From Microglena sp. YARC (taxonomy: Eukaryota > Chlorophyta > Chlorophyceae > Chlamydomonadales > Chlamydomonadaceae): a DNA stretch of 64,000 bases. Location of the stretch: the NCBI GenBank assembly GCA_022414725.1, contig CM039466.1, positions 38,139,281 through 38,203,280 of the forward strand, given 5' to 3'. Every line of letters begins with the position of its first letter. The first letter of the stretch is position 1. This document shows positions 11,868 to 22,425 of the stretch, piece after piece. The translations under genes were made by a program, and so were the position numbers. The notes beneath the pieces were generated by a model. That model saw only the letters and a program-made list of their open reading frames with translations, ran no database searches and had not been told where the DNA came from.

Positions 11868-13490
11868 ACACAGACCAGCTACTTAACTCTAACCTATTGA
11901 GTATGATCCCCATTGTTACACCATCAGCCTACTGGACTCTAAGCTATTGCGTATGATCCCTATTCATGCCCGGACTACTTACTATACTCAAAGCTACTGT
12001 GTTAGATCCACATTGTATCATTGTCGAACTACACTAGTCAACGCTACTTAGTTTTTTATCCTTAGTTCTAGTAGCACTGGCGGATTACTATACTCTCAGC
12101 CACTGAGTCTGATCCGTATTGTAACACTGCCGAGCTTCCATACTCCACGCTAAGTATGCACTCTACTTATTGCCACACTGCCGGACTACTTTATGCTAAG
12201 CTACTAAGTATGATCTGTTTTGTAACACTGCCGGGCTACTATACTCTACGCTACCGAGTATTCACTCAATTGTTACACTGCCCAGCAACTAAACTCTAAA
12301 CTATTGGGTACGATCCCTATTGTAACACTGCCGGGGTCCATATAAATAAGTATGATCCTTAGTTCTTGTAGCACTGGCGAATTACTATACTCTAAGCCAA
12401 TGAGTCTGATCCGTATTGGAACACTGCCCAGCTTCTATACTCCAAACTAAGTATGCACTCTACTTAATGCCACACTGCCGGGCTACTTTTTGCGAAGCTA
12501 CTAAGCATGATCCGTTTTGTACCACTGCCGGGCTACTATACTCTACGCTACCGAGTATGCACTCAATTGTTACACTGCCAGCAACTAAACTCTAAACTAT
12601 TGGGTACGATCCCTATTGTAACACTGCCGGGGTCCATATTAATAAGTATGATCCTTAGTTCTTGTAGCACTGGCGGATTACTATACTACACCAATGAGCC
12701 TGATCCAGCTATTGCTAAACACTGCCGGGAGCTTCTACTCTACAAACTACCCGAGTATGTATGTAGCACTCTACTGTAATGGTAACACTGCAAACTTATG
12801 TAATGCCACTACTTTTTGCAAAGCTACTAAGCATGATCCGTATTGTAACACTGCCGGGCTACTACACTCTACGCTACCGAGTATGCACTCAATTGTTACA
12901 CTGCCCAGCAACTAAACTCTGAACTATTGGGTACGATCCCTATTGTAACACTGCCGGGGTCCATATTAATAAGTATGCTCCTTAGTTCTTGTAGCACTGG
13001 CGGATTACTATACTCTAAGCCACTGAGTCTGATCCGAATTGTAACACTGCCGAGCTTCGATACTCCACGCTAAGTATGCACTCTACTGAATGCAACACTG
13101 CCGGGCTACTTTTTGCGTAGCTACTAAGCATGATCCGTTTTGTACCACTGCCGGGCTACTATACTCTACGCTACCGAGTATGCACTCAATTGTTACACTG
13201 CCCAGCAACTAAACTCTAAACTATTGGGTACGATCCCTATTGTAACACTGCCGGGGTCCATATTAATAAGTATGATCCTTAGTTCTTGTAGCACTGGCGG
13301 ATTACAGTACTCCAAACCAATGAGCCTGATCCGTATTGTAACACTGCCGAGCTTCTATACTCCAAACTAAGTATGCACTCTACTTAATGCAACACTGCCG
13401 GGCTACTTTTTGCTAAGCTACTAAGCATGATCCGTATTGTAAGACTGCAGGGCTACTATACTCTACGCTACCGAGTATTCATTCAATTGT
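11868..13490. repeat. Satellite array with 297-bp six-monomer higher-order unit
   Basis: Monomers of 45-51 bp end in a CACTGCC box. Six different monomers (50+50+45+51+51+50 bp) make a 297-bp unit. The landmark GGGCTACTATACTCTACGCT begins at about 12233, 12530, 12856, 13153 and 13450, giving spacings of 297, 326, 297 and 297. The 326 interval contains a locally scrambled monomer. Higher-order structure of this sort is known from centromeric satellites; a centromeric role here is only an inference. Confidence 0.9.
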
Positions 13491-13554
13491 TGTGGGGGGT
13501 GGGGGGTGGGGGGCGGGGGGCAGCTTGGGTAGAATTGATGAGTTCGTTGAGCCT

Positions 13555-13625
<71 letters not shown>
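13491..13625. repeat. G-run and (GA)n microsatellite
   Basis: G-rich tract at 13491-13521, then about 60 bp of pure GA dinucleotide at 13557-13620. It marks the right edge of the satellite. Open frames across it are low-complexity artefacts. Confidence 0.95.
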
Positions 13626-14049
13626 TTGCGCGCGAGAGGCGGTACAGCCAGGTGGTATCAGTACAGGGGGGCTTCAAACATTCAAACGCCCGTAACGGCA
13701 GGATACAATTCGAGGCTGCTACGATTCATGTCAGTTCAGAGCTGCTAATCACTCCGCACTCCGCCTAGCGGCATGTCATATCCCATGAAGCTGTCGAAGC
13801 ATGAGCCAGGTATAGCGACAGTACCCAGTCCGCCTTCGCGGCCATGCATTGATCTCCTGAGTAGTCGTCACGGCCATCGATTGGTTGTTCTTCGGGAAGC
13901 AGTGCTCACCCACCCCCACACCTTTATTTATTCGCAGAACCCCTCGGCTCGCGACTTGTCAATTGGCAATTCTGGATGCAGAGTGCAATTTTACCTGAGG
14001 GGATGAAGGTGAGAGCGAGTTGAGGGACGATCATCACTCCTGTGGCTTC
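13626..14049. other. Single-copy-looking stretch, nothing recognised
   Basis: Mixed-composition DNA with no frame above 77 codons and no similarity to other parts of the window. I see no gene, RNA or repeat signature in it. Confidence 0.5.
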
Positions 14050-14770
14050 GCCTGCGAGTCCGAATTCGTTGTGATTAGCGATCGTGTGTACTGAATGAGC
14101 GGTGGGATAACAACTGCGATACCGAACAGAGGCGAGGCCACTCATGTTGTGTGGACTGTTGGAATAATTTGTAGGTACCTTTACTCTGGGCTGCACAGTG
14201 GGCGCTGATCATCGCTGCAGGTCGCTGCGACTGCACTCTTGACTTTATTCGGGGGGGGGGGAAGCAACCACTTGGAGTTGACTGTTGGTGGTGCTGCCAT
14301 CTCCAACTGCGTTGTTGGTGGTGTTCATTTGTAGGTTCCTCCGCCAAGGATTGTTCGCCGATCGTCACTGCTGGTCGCTGGGAATTGCAGTTTAACCTCA
14401 TTTGTTATGATAGGCGGTCGTCAGTTTTGAATGTAGGGGGGGTAACAACCGTGTTGAGCTGACTGTTGGTGATGCTGCCATCTCCAACTGTGGTGATGGT
14501 GGCGTACATTTGTAGGTTCCCCCACCGAGGACTGTGCGCCGATCGTCACAGCCGGTCGCTGCGAATTCCAGTTCGGCCACATTTGTTAGGATAGGCGGTC
14601 GTCAGTTTTGAATGAAGGGGGGTCAACAACCGTGTTGAGTTAGTTGACTGTTGGTGATGCTTCCATCTCCAACAGTGGTCAGTGGTGGTGGCGATCATTT
14701 GTAGGTACCTACAATAAGGTCTATGCGCCGGCCGTCACTCTTGGTCGCGATTGGTAATTCATGAGTTTCG
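14050..14770. repeat. Tandem repeat, ~160-191-bp units
   Basis: The phrase CATTTGTAGGTWCC recurs at about 14167, 14327, 14517 and 14696. Each copy is preceded by GACTGTTGGTGRTGCTGCC and followed by GCCGATCGTCAC..GGTCGCTG. About four diverged units. No coding signal. Confidence 0.8.
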
Positions 14771-14837
14771 CATTGACACAAGCGAAAAGACAACTGTGTA
14801 GTGTAGTATGTTGGTTGTATTGCTGTCTCCAACTGGT

Positions 14838-15115
14838 CACCCCACACCCCCACCCACCCACCCATCCATCCCCCGACCCACCCCAACCCAGCCACACCCC
14901 ACCCTCAACTCCCCCCCCCCCCCCCCCCCCAAACACACACAAACACACACAAACACACACACAAAAACCCGCAAGGGACATATACACACGCACAAACACA
15001 TACAGAAAAGTTCCCCCCCCCCCCCCTCGCCCCCCCCCCCCCCCCACGCCCCCTGCCCCCCCCCCCCCCCCCTCGCCCCCCCCCTCCCATCCTCCCAACC
15101 AACCAACACACCAAA
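14838..15115. repeat. Poly-C and (CA)n low-complexity tract
   Basis: Long C runs interleaved with ACACAC. Translated frames are proline or glycine runs and are not genes. A second copy lies at 15869-16030 within the larger duplication. Confidence 0.95.
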
Positions 15116-16985
15116 CCACCCACCATCAATTGCGCCAACCCCTTACTAAAAAATGATCAATGATGCGCAGATCAAAACGCGGCCTATACAGAAAAAGTGG
15201 GCGAGCGATACAGCCAAAAGGTTTACAAAGGCAAGTGGCGTAGTGTGTGTTCATTGTTTTTTATGTGTGTAATATGTACTGCCTGTTACGTTACGTGCTT
15301 GCTCCCCCCCCCACCCCCCACCCTGAGTCTGTGCACCTACTTGGCGTATGCATGTGTGGGTGCGTTGCTGGGACCATCACCGGTGAACCGGAAGGGTTCT
15401 AAGGTGTTTGGAAAGGCCGACACATGCATATGCTGAGTGCTTGCCTGTATGCCATGTGAGTTTGTCTGCGTATGTGTTGTCCTAGGCTGACGCCTTGAAC
15501 CGGAAGGGTTCTCGGTTGATAGCGATGACGGACTAACACTGGCACCCACTCACACATGACATACATGCAAGCAAAAAATTAATAGGTAAGACATTTATTC
15601 TCCAATGCTCTTGCCAGTTCAGTTGTTATATGTGTAATATGTACTGCCTGTTACGTTACGTGCTTGCCCCCCCCCCCCCCCCCCCCCCTCCCCCTGAGTC
15701 TGTGCACCTACTTGGCGTATGCATGTGTGGGTGCGTTGCTGGGACCATCACCGGTGAACCGGAAGGGTTCTAAGGTGTATGGAAAGGCCGACACATGCAT
15801 ATGCTGAGTGCTTGCCTGTATGCCATGTGAGTTTGTCTGCGTATGTGTTGTCCTAGGCTGACGCCTTGAACCGGAACACACACAAACACACACACAAAAA
15901 CCCGCAAGGGACATATACACACGCACAAACACATACAGAAAAGTTCCCCCCCCCCCCCCCCCTCGCCCCCCCCCCCCCCCCACGCCCCCTGCCCCCCCCC
16001 CCCCCTCGCCCCCCCCCCCTCCCATCCTCCCAACCAACCAACACACCAAACCACCCACCATCAATTGCGCCAACCCCTTACTAAAAATGATCAATGATGC
16101 GCAGATCAAAACGCGGCCTATACAGAAAAAGTGGGCGAGCGATACAGCCAAAAGGTTTACAAAGGCAAGTGGCGTAGTGTGTGTTCATTGTTTTTTATGT
16201 GTGTAATATGTACTGCCTGTTACGTTACGTGCTTGCTCCCCCCCCCCACCCCCCACCCTGAGTCTGTGCACCTACTTGGCGTATGCATGTGTGGGTGCGT
16301 TGCTGGGACCATCACCGGTGAACCGGAAGGGTTCTAAGGTGTTTGGAAAGGCCGACACATGCATATGCTGAGTGCTTGCCTGTATGCCATGTGAGTTTGT
16401 CTGCGTATGTGTTGTCCTAGGCTGACGCCTTGAACCGGAAGGGTTCTCGGTTGATAGCGATGACGGACTAACACTGGCACCCACTCACACATGACATACA
16501 TGCAAGCAAAAATTAATAGGTAAGACATTTATTCTCCAATGCTCTTGCCAGTTCAGTTGTTATATGTGTAATATGTACTGCCTGTTACGTTACGTGCTTG
16601 CCCCCCCCCCCCCCCCCCCCCCTCCCCCTGAGTCTGTGCACCTACTTGGCGTATGCATGTGTGGGTGCGTTGCTGGGACCATCACCGGTGAACCGGAAGG
16701 GTTCTAAGGTGTATGGAAAGGCCGACACATGCATATGCTGAGTGCTTGCCTGTATGCCATGTGAGTTTGTCTGCGTATGTGTTGTCCTAGGCTGACGCCT
16801 TGAACCGGAAGGGTTCTCGGTTGATGGCGATGACGGACTAACACTGGCATCCACTCACACATGACATACATGCAAGCAAAAATAATAGGTAAGACATTTA
16901 TTCTCCAATGCTCTTGCCAGTTCAGTTGTTATATGTGTAATATGTACTGCCTGTTACGTTACGTGCTTGCCCCCCCCCCCCCCTG
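14940..16985. repeat. ~935-bp tandem duplication with internal ~367-bp repeats
   Basis: Copy 1 (about 14945-15876) and copy 2 (about 15877-16812) share the poly-C block, the phrase GATCAATGATGCGCAGATC and the downstream segment; a partial third copy runs to about 16985. The phrase GTGTAATATGTACTGCCTG recurs near 15266, 15632, 16200, 16567 and 16936, showing an inner repeat flanking C-runs. The junction at about 15876 cuts into a CCTTGAACCGGA phrase. No credible coding frame. Confidence 0.85.
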
Positions 16986-17103
16986 AGTCTTTTCACCTAC
17001 TGGGCGTATCTGCAGTGAATATAATGAGTGCTTGTTTGTATGCCATTTATGTGCGTGTGTGTGTGATGTCCCAGGCTGACGCCCTGTACCTGAAGGGCAC
17101 TTG

Positions 17104-17285
17104 TACAAGTGCATGGTGCATGCTGAGAGTGCATGAGTGGGACCCACCTGTCCTTTGATGATGAAGGTAGTGGTGCACAAGTGCATGGGGCATGCTGAGG
17201 GTGCATGAGTGGGACCCACATGTCCTTGGATGATGATGGTTGTGGTGCACCAGTGCATGGTGCATGCAGAGGGTGCATGAGTGCT
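17104..17285. repeat. Short tandem repeat upstream of JmjC-like frame
   Basis: About two and a half units of roughly 70 bp containing GTGCATGAGTGGGACCCAC and GATGATGAWGGTNGTGGTGCAC. It abuts, and may overlap, the 5' end of the gene at 17281. Confidence 0.8.
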
Positions 17286-18624
17286 ATACTCACAGGCTCC
17301 ACCCTCACCCCCTTCTATCAAGCAAATGCACGCTGCCTTGGCCTTGTACGTTGCACGTGGGGCGCCAGGCATCGACCTGACAGCTAGCTTGTCTGAACCT
17401 GTCATATCTGGAGCTGTCAAGGTGTTGCATTGGCTGTCTAAGTGCATGCAGTCGGAATCTCAACAAGATCCATGTATCCAGTGCAAATCCAAGATAGTGG
17501 TTGGCTACTACATGAACAAGCATTTCAAGCCTGAGTGTCTTGGTTGTGGTATACCAAGACACTCTCCTATTGCAGGCAATGCTCCAATCAACCTGCGTAC
17601 CCTTGTGAATGATGGACAACTCGCCGCCATGGAGGTGATGTCTACGGCGTTGCAGGCCTCCTTGGTGCCAGGGGTTGGAGAGAAGTTGGGGAATGTAGCT
17701 GGTGAATGGAGCTTGGGAAAGGAGAGTGCGAATGCAGACATTTTGTTGACTCTGCAATGTCTTGACAAAGTCAAACCAAGCAAGAGATCGGTCGGGGTGC
17801 ATGATCTGTGTAGAAAGGAGATTAGCACGGACTCTCTCATCGCATTGCTGTCACCTTTGGACCCGCTCAGGTTGTTGGAGGCCATGCACCTTCCTAAGAA
17901 TGCAAAGCACGTAACTGCCGAACAGGTGGTGCTCGCAGGGCTGAACTCCCCTCCCGTGTTCCCACCTGTGTATGTCCAGGCTAACCCGGTTGGAGGAGCA
18001 GTAGCTGGATGTGCGGACCACTGGCTCATGCTTGCCTTCATGTGCGTGAGGGAGAGTTTGGGGCAGTGTGCCAACTGGTGGCCACAGGACCTCACTGAGA
18101 CTAACCTTTTTGGAAACCTCCTTATCATGATTGGGGTGGCCCTAACATGGACCAAACTACATGTGGACCGCACCGAGGCCCTTAACTGGGCCATGGGTGT
18201 GGAGGGTCAGCACGACCCTTTGCTTCACCTTGCTGAGTGGTATTGTGTGAGCCCATCAGCAATGTGTGAGATGGACTCTTTTTTGCGAACCCATGGGTAC
18301 AAACATGGCCTACAAAGTGTTGACCCCCCACCAAACATCCCAGAGTTGTGGCCAGCCATCGTAGCACAGTTCCCAGGCAGAACTGTTTTGCTTTGTCAGT
18401 TTGCTGGGCAGATGGTCCACATTCCACCTGGATGGGGACACTACGTACGCAACGTGCAGACATGTGTGAAGCTCGCTTTTGACATCTACCACACTGAGCA
18501 CTTCGTCGCATACTCCCTTGTCCTGGCTTGCATCATCAAGTTGTTTGGCAGCACGCAGGGGGTTGACTACATGGGTTGGGCAGGCATTATCTTCCAGGGG
18601 ATGGACAATGGAAAGGCTATATAG
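17281..18624 (+). CDS. JmjC-domain (KDM3-like) protein, probable 3' exon
   Basis: Open for 447 codons, ending in TAG at 18622-18624. Numbering from 17281: a cysteine/histidine cluster C65-x2-C68, H81, C86-x2-C89 could bind zinc. H294-V-D296 and H387, the latter in the motif VHIPPGWGHYVRN followed by QTCVKLAFD, match the HxD...H Fe(II) triad and the post-triad pattern of JmjC oxygenases, closest in memory to KDM3/JMJD1 H3K9 demethylases. The frame is preceded by an in-frame TGA at 17278, and codon 17281 is GTG. The real beginning is therefore either a splice acceptor (CACAG at 17291-17295) or the ATG at 17326. Upstream exons were not identified. It is flanked by repeats, so it could be a host gene or transposon cargo. 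The domain call rests on motifs, not a search. Confidence 0.72.
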   Translation: MLYSQAPPSPPSIKQMHAALALYVARGAPGIDLTASLSEPVISGAVKVLHWLSKCMQSESQQDPCIQCKSKIVVGYYMNKHFKPECLGCGIPRHSPIAGNAPINLRTLVNDGQLAAMEVMSTALQASLVPGVGEKLGNVAGEWSLGKESANADILLTLQCLDKVKPSKRSVGVHDLCRKEISTDSLIALLSPLDPLRLLEAMHLPKNAKHVTAEQVVLAGLNSPPVFPPVYVQANPVGGAVAGCADHWLMLAFMCVRESLGQCANWWPQDLTETNLFGNLLIMIGVALTWTKLHVDRTEALNWAMGVEGQHDPLLHLAEWYCVSPSAMCEMDSFLRTHGYKHGLQSVDPPPNIPELWPAIVAQFPGRTVLLCQFAGQMVHIPPGWGHYVRNVQTCVKLAFDIYHTEHFVAYSLVLACIIKLFGSTQGVDYMGWAGIIFQGMDNGKAI

Positions 18625-20093
18625 GTCATGTGACTCCACTAGCCCTGTGGTACTACGTGTGCGATACCCACACTACGTTGGTTGTTCACCTTCCGACGTG
18701 CACAAGGTTGAGGAGGATGCCAGAATGCTAGACTCACCTTACCTTTTTGAAGTGGACATAGCTAGCATAATTGTGTTCAACTTATGGTTTGTTGGCACAC
18801 CTAGGTTGCTACATACATGCTGGACCTGACTAGGTCGGTAGAGAGTTTAACTCTTAGTGAACATATGCCCAATTGCATGTACATAAGCTATCCTGTTGTC
18901 ATGTTTCCATATTGGTCTCCAGCTCTCACCTCACATGTCTCCAGCTGTCTCAAGCTGTTTTGTCACAAGCCTCCAGCTGTAAAGCTGCCTAATATGAGAT
19001 GTAACCGTGACATGTTGGAACAAGTTCAAACTTGTTGTGCAATTTATTCAAGGTTTTTTATATAGCTAGACTACTTATAACCGACAGTTGATCTAGAAAT
19101 TCAATGTCTGTCACATTGGCTATTGTCTGTATGTTGCAATCAGCCTGCATACGTATGGTAAGCACCAATGGTAAGCCCGCTCAAAGTAAACGGGCGGCAA
19201 TCGAAAAGCAAGCGGGTTGCAAGCGTGTTTGCACTCCCACTTGCAGCAGTCGAGTGATAAGCAGGTTCCAAGTGGCAGCAAATGGCTTGCAGCAAGCGCT
19301 TGTTATGGCATATTACGATGCAAGACGCAACATAAAGTAAGATAACTTGTTTTAACATGTGTTAACTTGTGTTTACGCTTATCTAGGGGTGGGGTCGAGG
19401 GGGTTGACCCTTTTGGGGTGTCGTGGAGGGAGAATAACGTTTGATAATTTAAGCTAACTTGGTTTAACCTGCGTAACTTGCGAGGAACAGGGGAGTAGAA
19501 TTCGGGAGGTTGGAGGCGAAGGGAGGGGAGGAGTTTGGAAGAAGTGGTGAATATTTGGGATGCAACTGGGGCGGGAAAGAATGAATCTGGCGGTGGGAGG
19601 AGCGAGTTGGAGGTGAAGGCCAACTCGGGGGGGGGGGGGGGTAGCTGGATGCTCAGTGGAGCAGAGGTGGCTGACGCAACAGCTTGATGCTCAATGGGGC
19701 GGTATCACCGTACACGCAGCTGATCTTCGCACAAGAGTTGTGTCCCAGTGGGGAGATTCTTGTCGGGTGGAGCTTTCTTCACTCCTTTCAATTGAGGCAC
19801 GTCGGGACAACGATCAAAATATCCTTCAGCTCGGATGGCCGTCGAGCAAGGACAATCTAACGCGAAGGGACCGTAACCTGTAGTATTCCGGAGCGTGTGC
19901 AAAGCACAGAGACGAGGGGAAGACGGTAAGGATAAGGTCTTTACAATTAGATAAGCATTCGATCAATGCGCTAGGAGGAAGTACTGAGATGGCGCGGCAC
20001 CTTAGGGTACCGGCGTCAGAGTCCGTGCCATAGCTGGCAGCGGCATCACAGTACAGTGCAGCAGGGAGGCAGTCCTGTGCACTCTAAGTCACT
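18625..20093. other. Intergenic DNA between JmjC-like frame and copia B
   Basis: No recognised gene. Frames are at most 116 codons and show no domain I know. Features seen: a G-rich stretch around 19386-19430, a poly-G run at 19627-19641, and mixed-composition DNA from 19656 to 20093. An exon of the JmjC gene could be hidden just after 18624, but nothing supports it. Confidence 0.5.
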
Positions 20094-20485
20094 CTAGGTG
20101 AGCCGGTGAAACCCGGTGAATAACACTGGTGGGTTGGCTTGGTGCTTAGCCAGTCTGGCTAGGTAGTATTCCCTTTCTTGGAGTTCAGATGGGGTGAGGA
20201 CAGAGGATACAGGGGGGATAGCATCATCATCATCAACTTCTACTGGGATATCCTCTTCATAGTTTCCTAGTACCACAGCGTCTGCACCTGGGAATCCTTT
20301 CTGACCTGCTAAATTCTCAAATTCATTGAAAGTGATGTCTCTGGCGTCAAAAATGTTGTGTGAGGAGTCTACTACTCTGTAGGCTTTCCTTGAATCTGAG
20401 TATCCAATGAGTCTGGTAATTTTGGCTGATGGTGAGAACTTGAAAGATCTTGACTTAGGTGGGACATGAACATATGCTGTGCATC
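20094..20485 (-). pseudogene. pol: Copia B: integrase C-terminus, 3' fragment
   Basis: Minus-strand continuation of the B integrase across the E2 insertion. It reads TAYVHVPPKSRSFKFS, then ITRLIGYSDSRKAYRVVD, the standard end of the copia integrase core extension, then an acidic linker (EEDIPVEVDDDD), stopping at 20094. RT should follow but is absent, so B is truncated on the left. Removing E2 and one GCATC copy joins GC to TAYVHVPP, giving the family's usual GC-AYVHVP motif. Confidence 0.85.
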
Positions 20486-20829
20486 TATCAGCCTTGATAC
20501 ACTTCAGAGAGTGGACAGAGATGCTTGCAGCGGAACAGACGCGCCAATCTATACACGGAGACGAGAATAACGTTACAAGCACTGGAGACCCATCAAGGGG
20601 CACCAGCGGTGAAAGGGGCGGCAGCCTGGAACCTAACAAGGGTACAGGCTATACAGTGCGTGTCAGGGGAACCGGTGACGCAGCCAACAGGAAGCTGTCA
20701 CTGTGTCATGACGAATGACAAAGTCTACGGGAAGCTGGCACAGTACTGTCTGAGCCGATAGTTCTAAGGAAGTACATAAGTAGTCACCAAATCATAAAAC
20801 GATTGAGAGCACCGCAATTCATGCTGATA
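20486..20829 (-). repeat. E2 3' LTR
   Basis: 344 bp, TATCAGCC at the left tip and GCTGATA at 20823-20829. TSD GCATC at 20481-20485. Differs from the 5' LTR at five single bases. Confidence 0.95.
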
Positions 20830-20837
20830 CTCCACCT
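20830..20837 (-). promoter_or_regulatory. E2 polypurine tract
   Basis: On the minus strand AGGTGGAG abuts the 3' LTR directly. The identical octamer abuts the E3 3' LTR. This is the usual place for plus-strand priming. A second CCTCCACCTATGGCAC phrase lies about 40 bases further in. Confidence 0.7.
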
Positions 20838-21141
20838 ATGACGCAGGTGACATACAATACTACTCCTCCACCTATGGCACTGGGGACATAGAACTATATG
20901 TAACAGAATAAAAAAAAAATCAAAGAACTCTGAAGAATCGAGAGAACTTCAAATGAAACCCAAAGGGTGAAAGGAAGGAATGAAACAAGGCAAAAACAAA
21001 AATTTGCCAAGCTAGAAAAAGATGACAAACCGAATATCAAAGTCGGGTAACAACGGTATAGAAAACCCGATCGGGAAAAGGAACCTAATGCCAAGGAATG
21101 GTAACCAAAGATACTGATGTAACCAGAAAAAAAAATTGACC
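20838..21141 (-). other. E2 3' untranslated region
   Basis: A-rich and C-poor DNA between the pol stop (21142) and the 3' LTR, with an A run at 20910-20918. Collinear with 27865-28170 in E3. No frame of note. Confidence 0.8.
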
Positions 21142-21858
21142 CTAAGGAGAAGCGGTCATTCCATGCATTCGGACAAACCGCCAGAACACAGCAGGATCAA
21201 GGGGCTTGGTGAAGGGGTCAGCACAGTTGTCCTTAGTGTTAACATAGGCAACTTCCAGTCTGCCATCCTCCACCAGCTCCTTGATATAGTGACGAATCAC
21301 ACCAATGTGCTTGCTGCAAGGAATAAGCTGCCAGTCATTGGCCCAACTCAGAGACCCTAAGTTGTCACCCTGAATGGTAACCATGGTACAAGGCAGACCC
21401 AGGTCATCCCTCAACTTCTTCAACCATTGCACCTCCCTGGCAGTCTGAGCCAGGGCCTGATACTCAGCCTCACTAGAGCTAATGGCAACAGTAGGTTGCC
21501 TCTTGCTCATCCAGTTCACTAGGCACCCTCCAGCAAGCACAGCATAGCCAGTCTGAGACCTCCTGTCAGACCCATCATCAGCAAAGGATGAGTCACTAAA
21601 GACAGTAAAAGAGAACTCAGGGCTGTGGGTGTAAGTGAGCCCCAGGTGGGAATGTGACCTCAAATACAAGAGCAAACGCTTGGCTGCCCCCCAGAGGGGG
21701 ACGGTAGGGTGAGCAGAAAACCTGGACAGGTAGCTGACAGCAGAAGAAATATCAGGCCTGGTGCAGGTAGCCAGGTATAGCACAGCACCTACAAGAGACA
21801 GGTACTGGCTATTAGAGGGCAGGGGGTCACCAGGAGGGTCAGTGACAGTGCACTTGGC
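21142..21858 (-). pseudogene. pol: E2 RNase H domain (3' part of pol)
   Basis: Minus-strand open frame of about 239 codons beginning at the E3 insertion and ending at 21142. It starts AKCTVTDPPGDPL and continues with TRPDISSAVSYLSRF, DSSFADDGSDRRSQTGYAV, SSSEAEYQAL and the C-terminal KHIGVIRHYIKE...TKDNCADPFTKPL, all standard copia RNase H signatures with acidic catalytic residues visible. The frame itself is intact, but it is cut from its RT (28534-29478) by E3, so no polyprotein is made. Confidence 0.92.
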
Positions 21859-21863
21859 CATGG

Positions 21864-22213
21864 TGTCAGCATGAATTGCGGTGCTCTCACGCGTTATATG
21901 ACTTGGTGACTACTTATGTACTTCCTTAGAACTATCGGCTCTGCCAGTACTGTGTCATCCTTCATGACTCAGTGACAGCTTCCTGTTGGCTGCGTCACCG
22001 GTCTCTCACTGACACGCTCTGTATTGCCTGTGCCCGGCTTAAGATTCCTGGCTTAGGTTATAGTCAGGTTACAGGCACCCGCCTCTCCCGCCGCTGGTGT
22101 CCTTCTGCGTCCGCCTGTCCTTGTAATGCTATTCTCGTCTCCGTGTATAGATTGGCGCGTCTGTTCCGCTGCTTTCATCTCTGTCCACTCTACGGAGTGT
22201 ATTAAAGCTGATA
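21864..22213 (+). repeat. E3 5' LTR
   Basis: 350 bp, tips TGTCAGC and GCTGATA: the 5' tip is canonical TG, but the 3' tip is TA where the partner LTR has CA. TATA-like CGTGTATAGATTGG lies around 22140-22155. Confidence 0.94.
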
Positions 22214-22227
22214 GGTTCTGGGTTCCT
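22214..22227 (+). promoter_or_regulatory. E3 putative primer-binding site
   Basis: The first bases after the 5' LTR are GGTTCTGGGTTCCT. Sister elements have GGTTATTGGGCTCC (E1), GGTTATACGGCCCT (E5) and AGTTATACGGTCCT (E2). All resemble the complement of the initiator tRNA-Met anticodon arm (GGTTATGGGCCC), the half-tRNA primer known for Drosophila copia. Inferred from pattern only. Confidence 0.5.
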
Positions 22228-22371
22228 CATTTACTACCACTGCTTTTCAAATGCAGCTTCCGCGAGGGCCTCCTGACGGCTTTGTGAAACTCACTGATAC
22301 AAATGGTTTTTACTGGTCGCGCGGGATCTGCAGCACCATTGTTAGCAATTTAGCCTCTTGAGCGATTACAA

Positions 22372-22382
22372 TGGTCTAGTGG
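22372..22382 (+). promoter_or_regulatory. SINE Pol III A box
   Basis: TGGTCTAGTGG matches the consensus TRGYNNARNNG at all positions. Confidence 0.85.
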
Positions 22383-22414
22383 TAGACCAGATTGCTAACG
22401 AACGAGGAGTCGGT

Positions 22415-22425
22415 GGTTCGACTCC
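22415..22425 (+). promoter_or_regulatory. SINE Pol III B box
   Basis: GGTTCGACTCC matches the consensus GGTTCGANTCC exactly, 32 bases after the A box, a normal tRNA-type spacing. Confidence 0.88.

Noticed and set aside
11868..13490. CRISPR-like array of ~50-bp repeats
   Set aside because: There are no unique spacers: monomers are contiguous and form a higher-order satellite in a eukaryotic context.
14721..15156. Pro- and Gly-rich frames of up to 132 codons
   Set aside because: They arise from poly-C and CA tracts and their complement.
19656..19883. Small plus-strand gene of 75 codons
   Set aside because: Composition is gene-like but there is no recognised domain, no supporting neighbour and no second copy; not enough to call.
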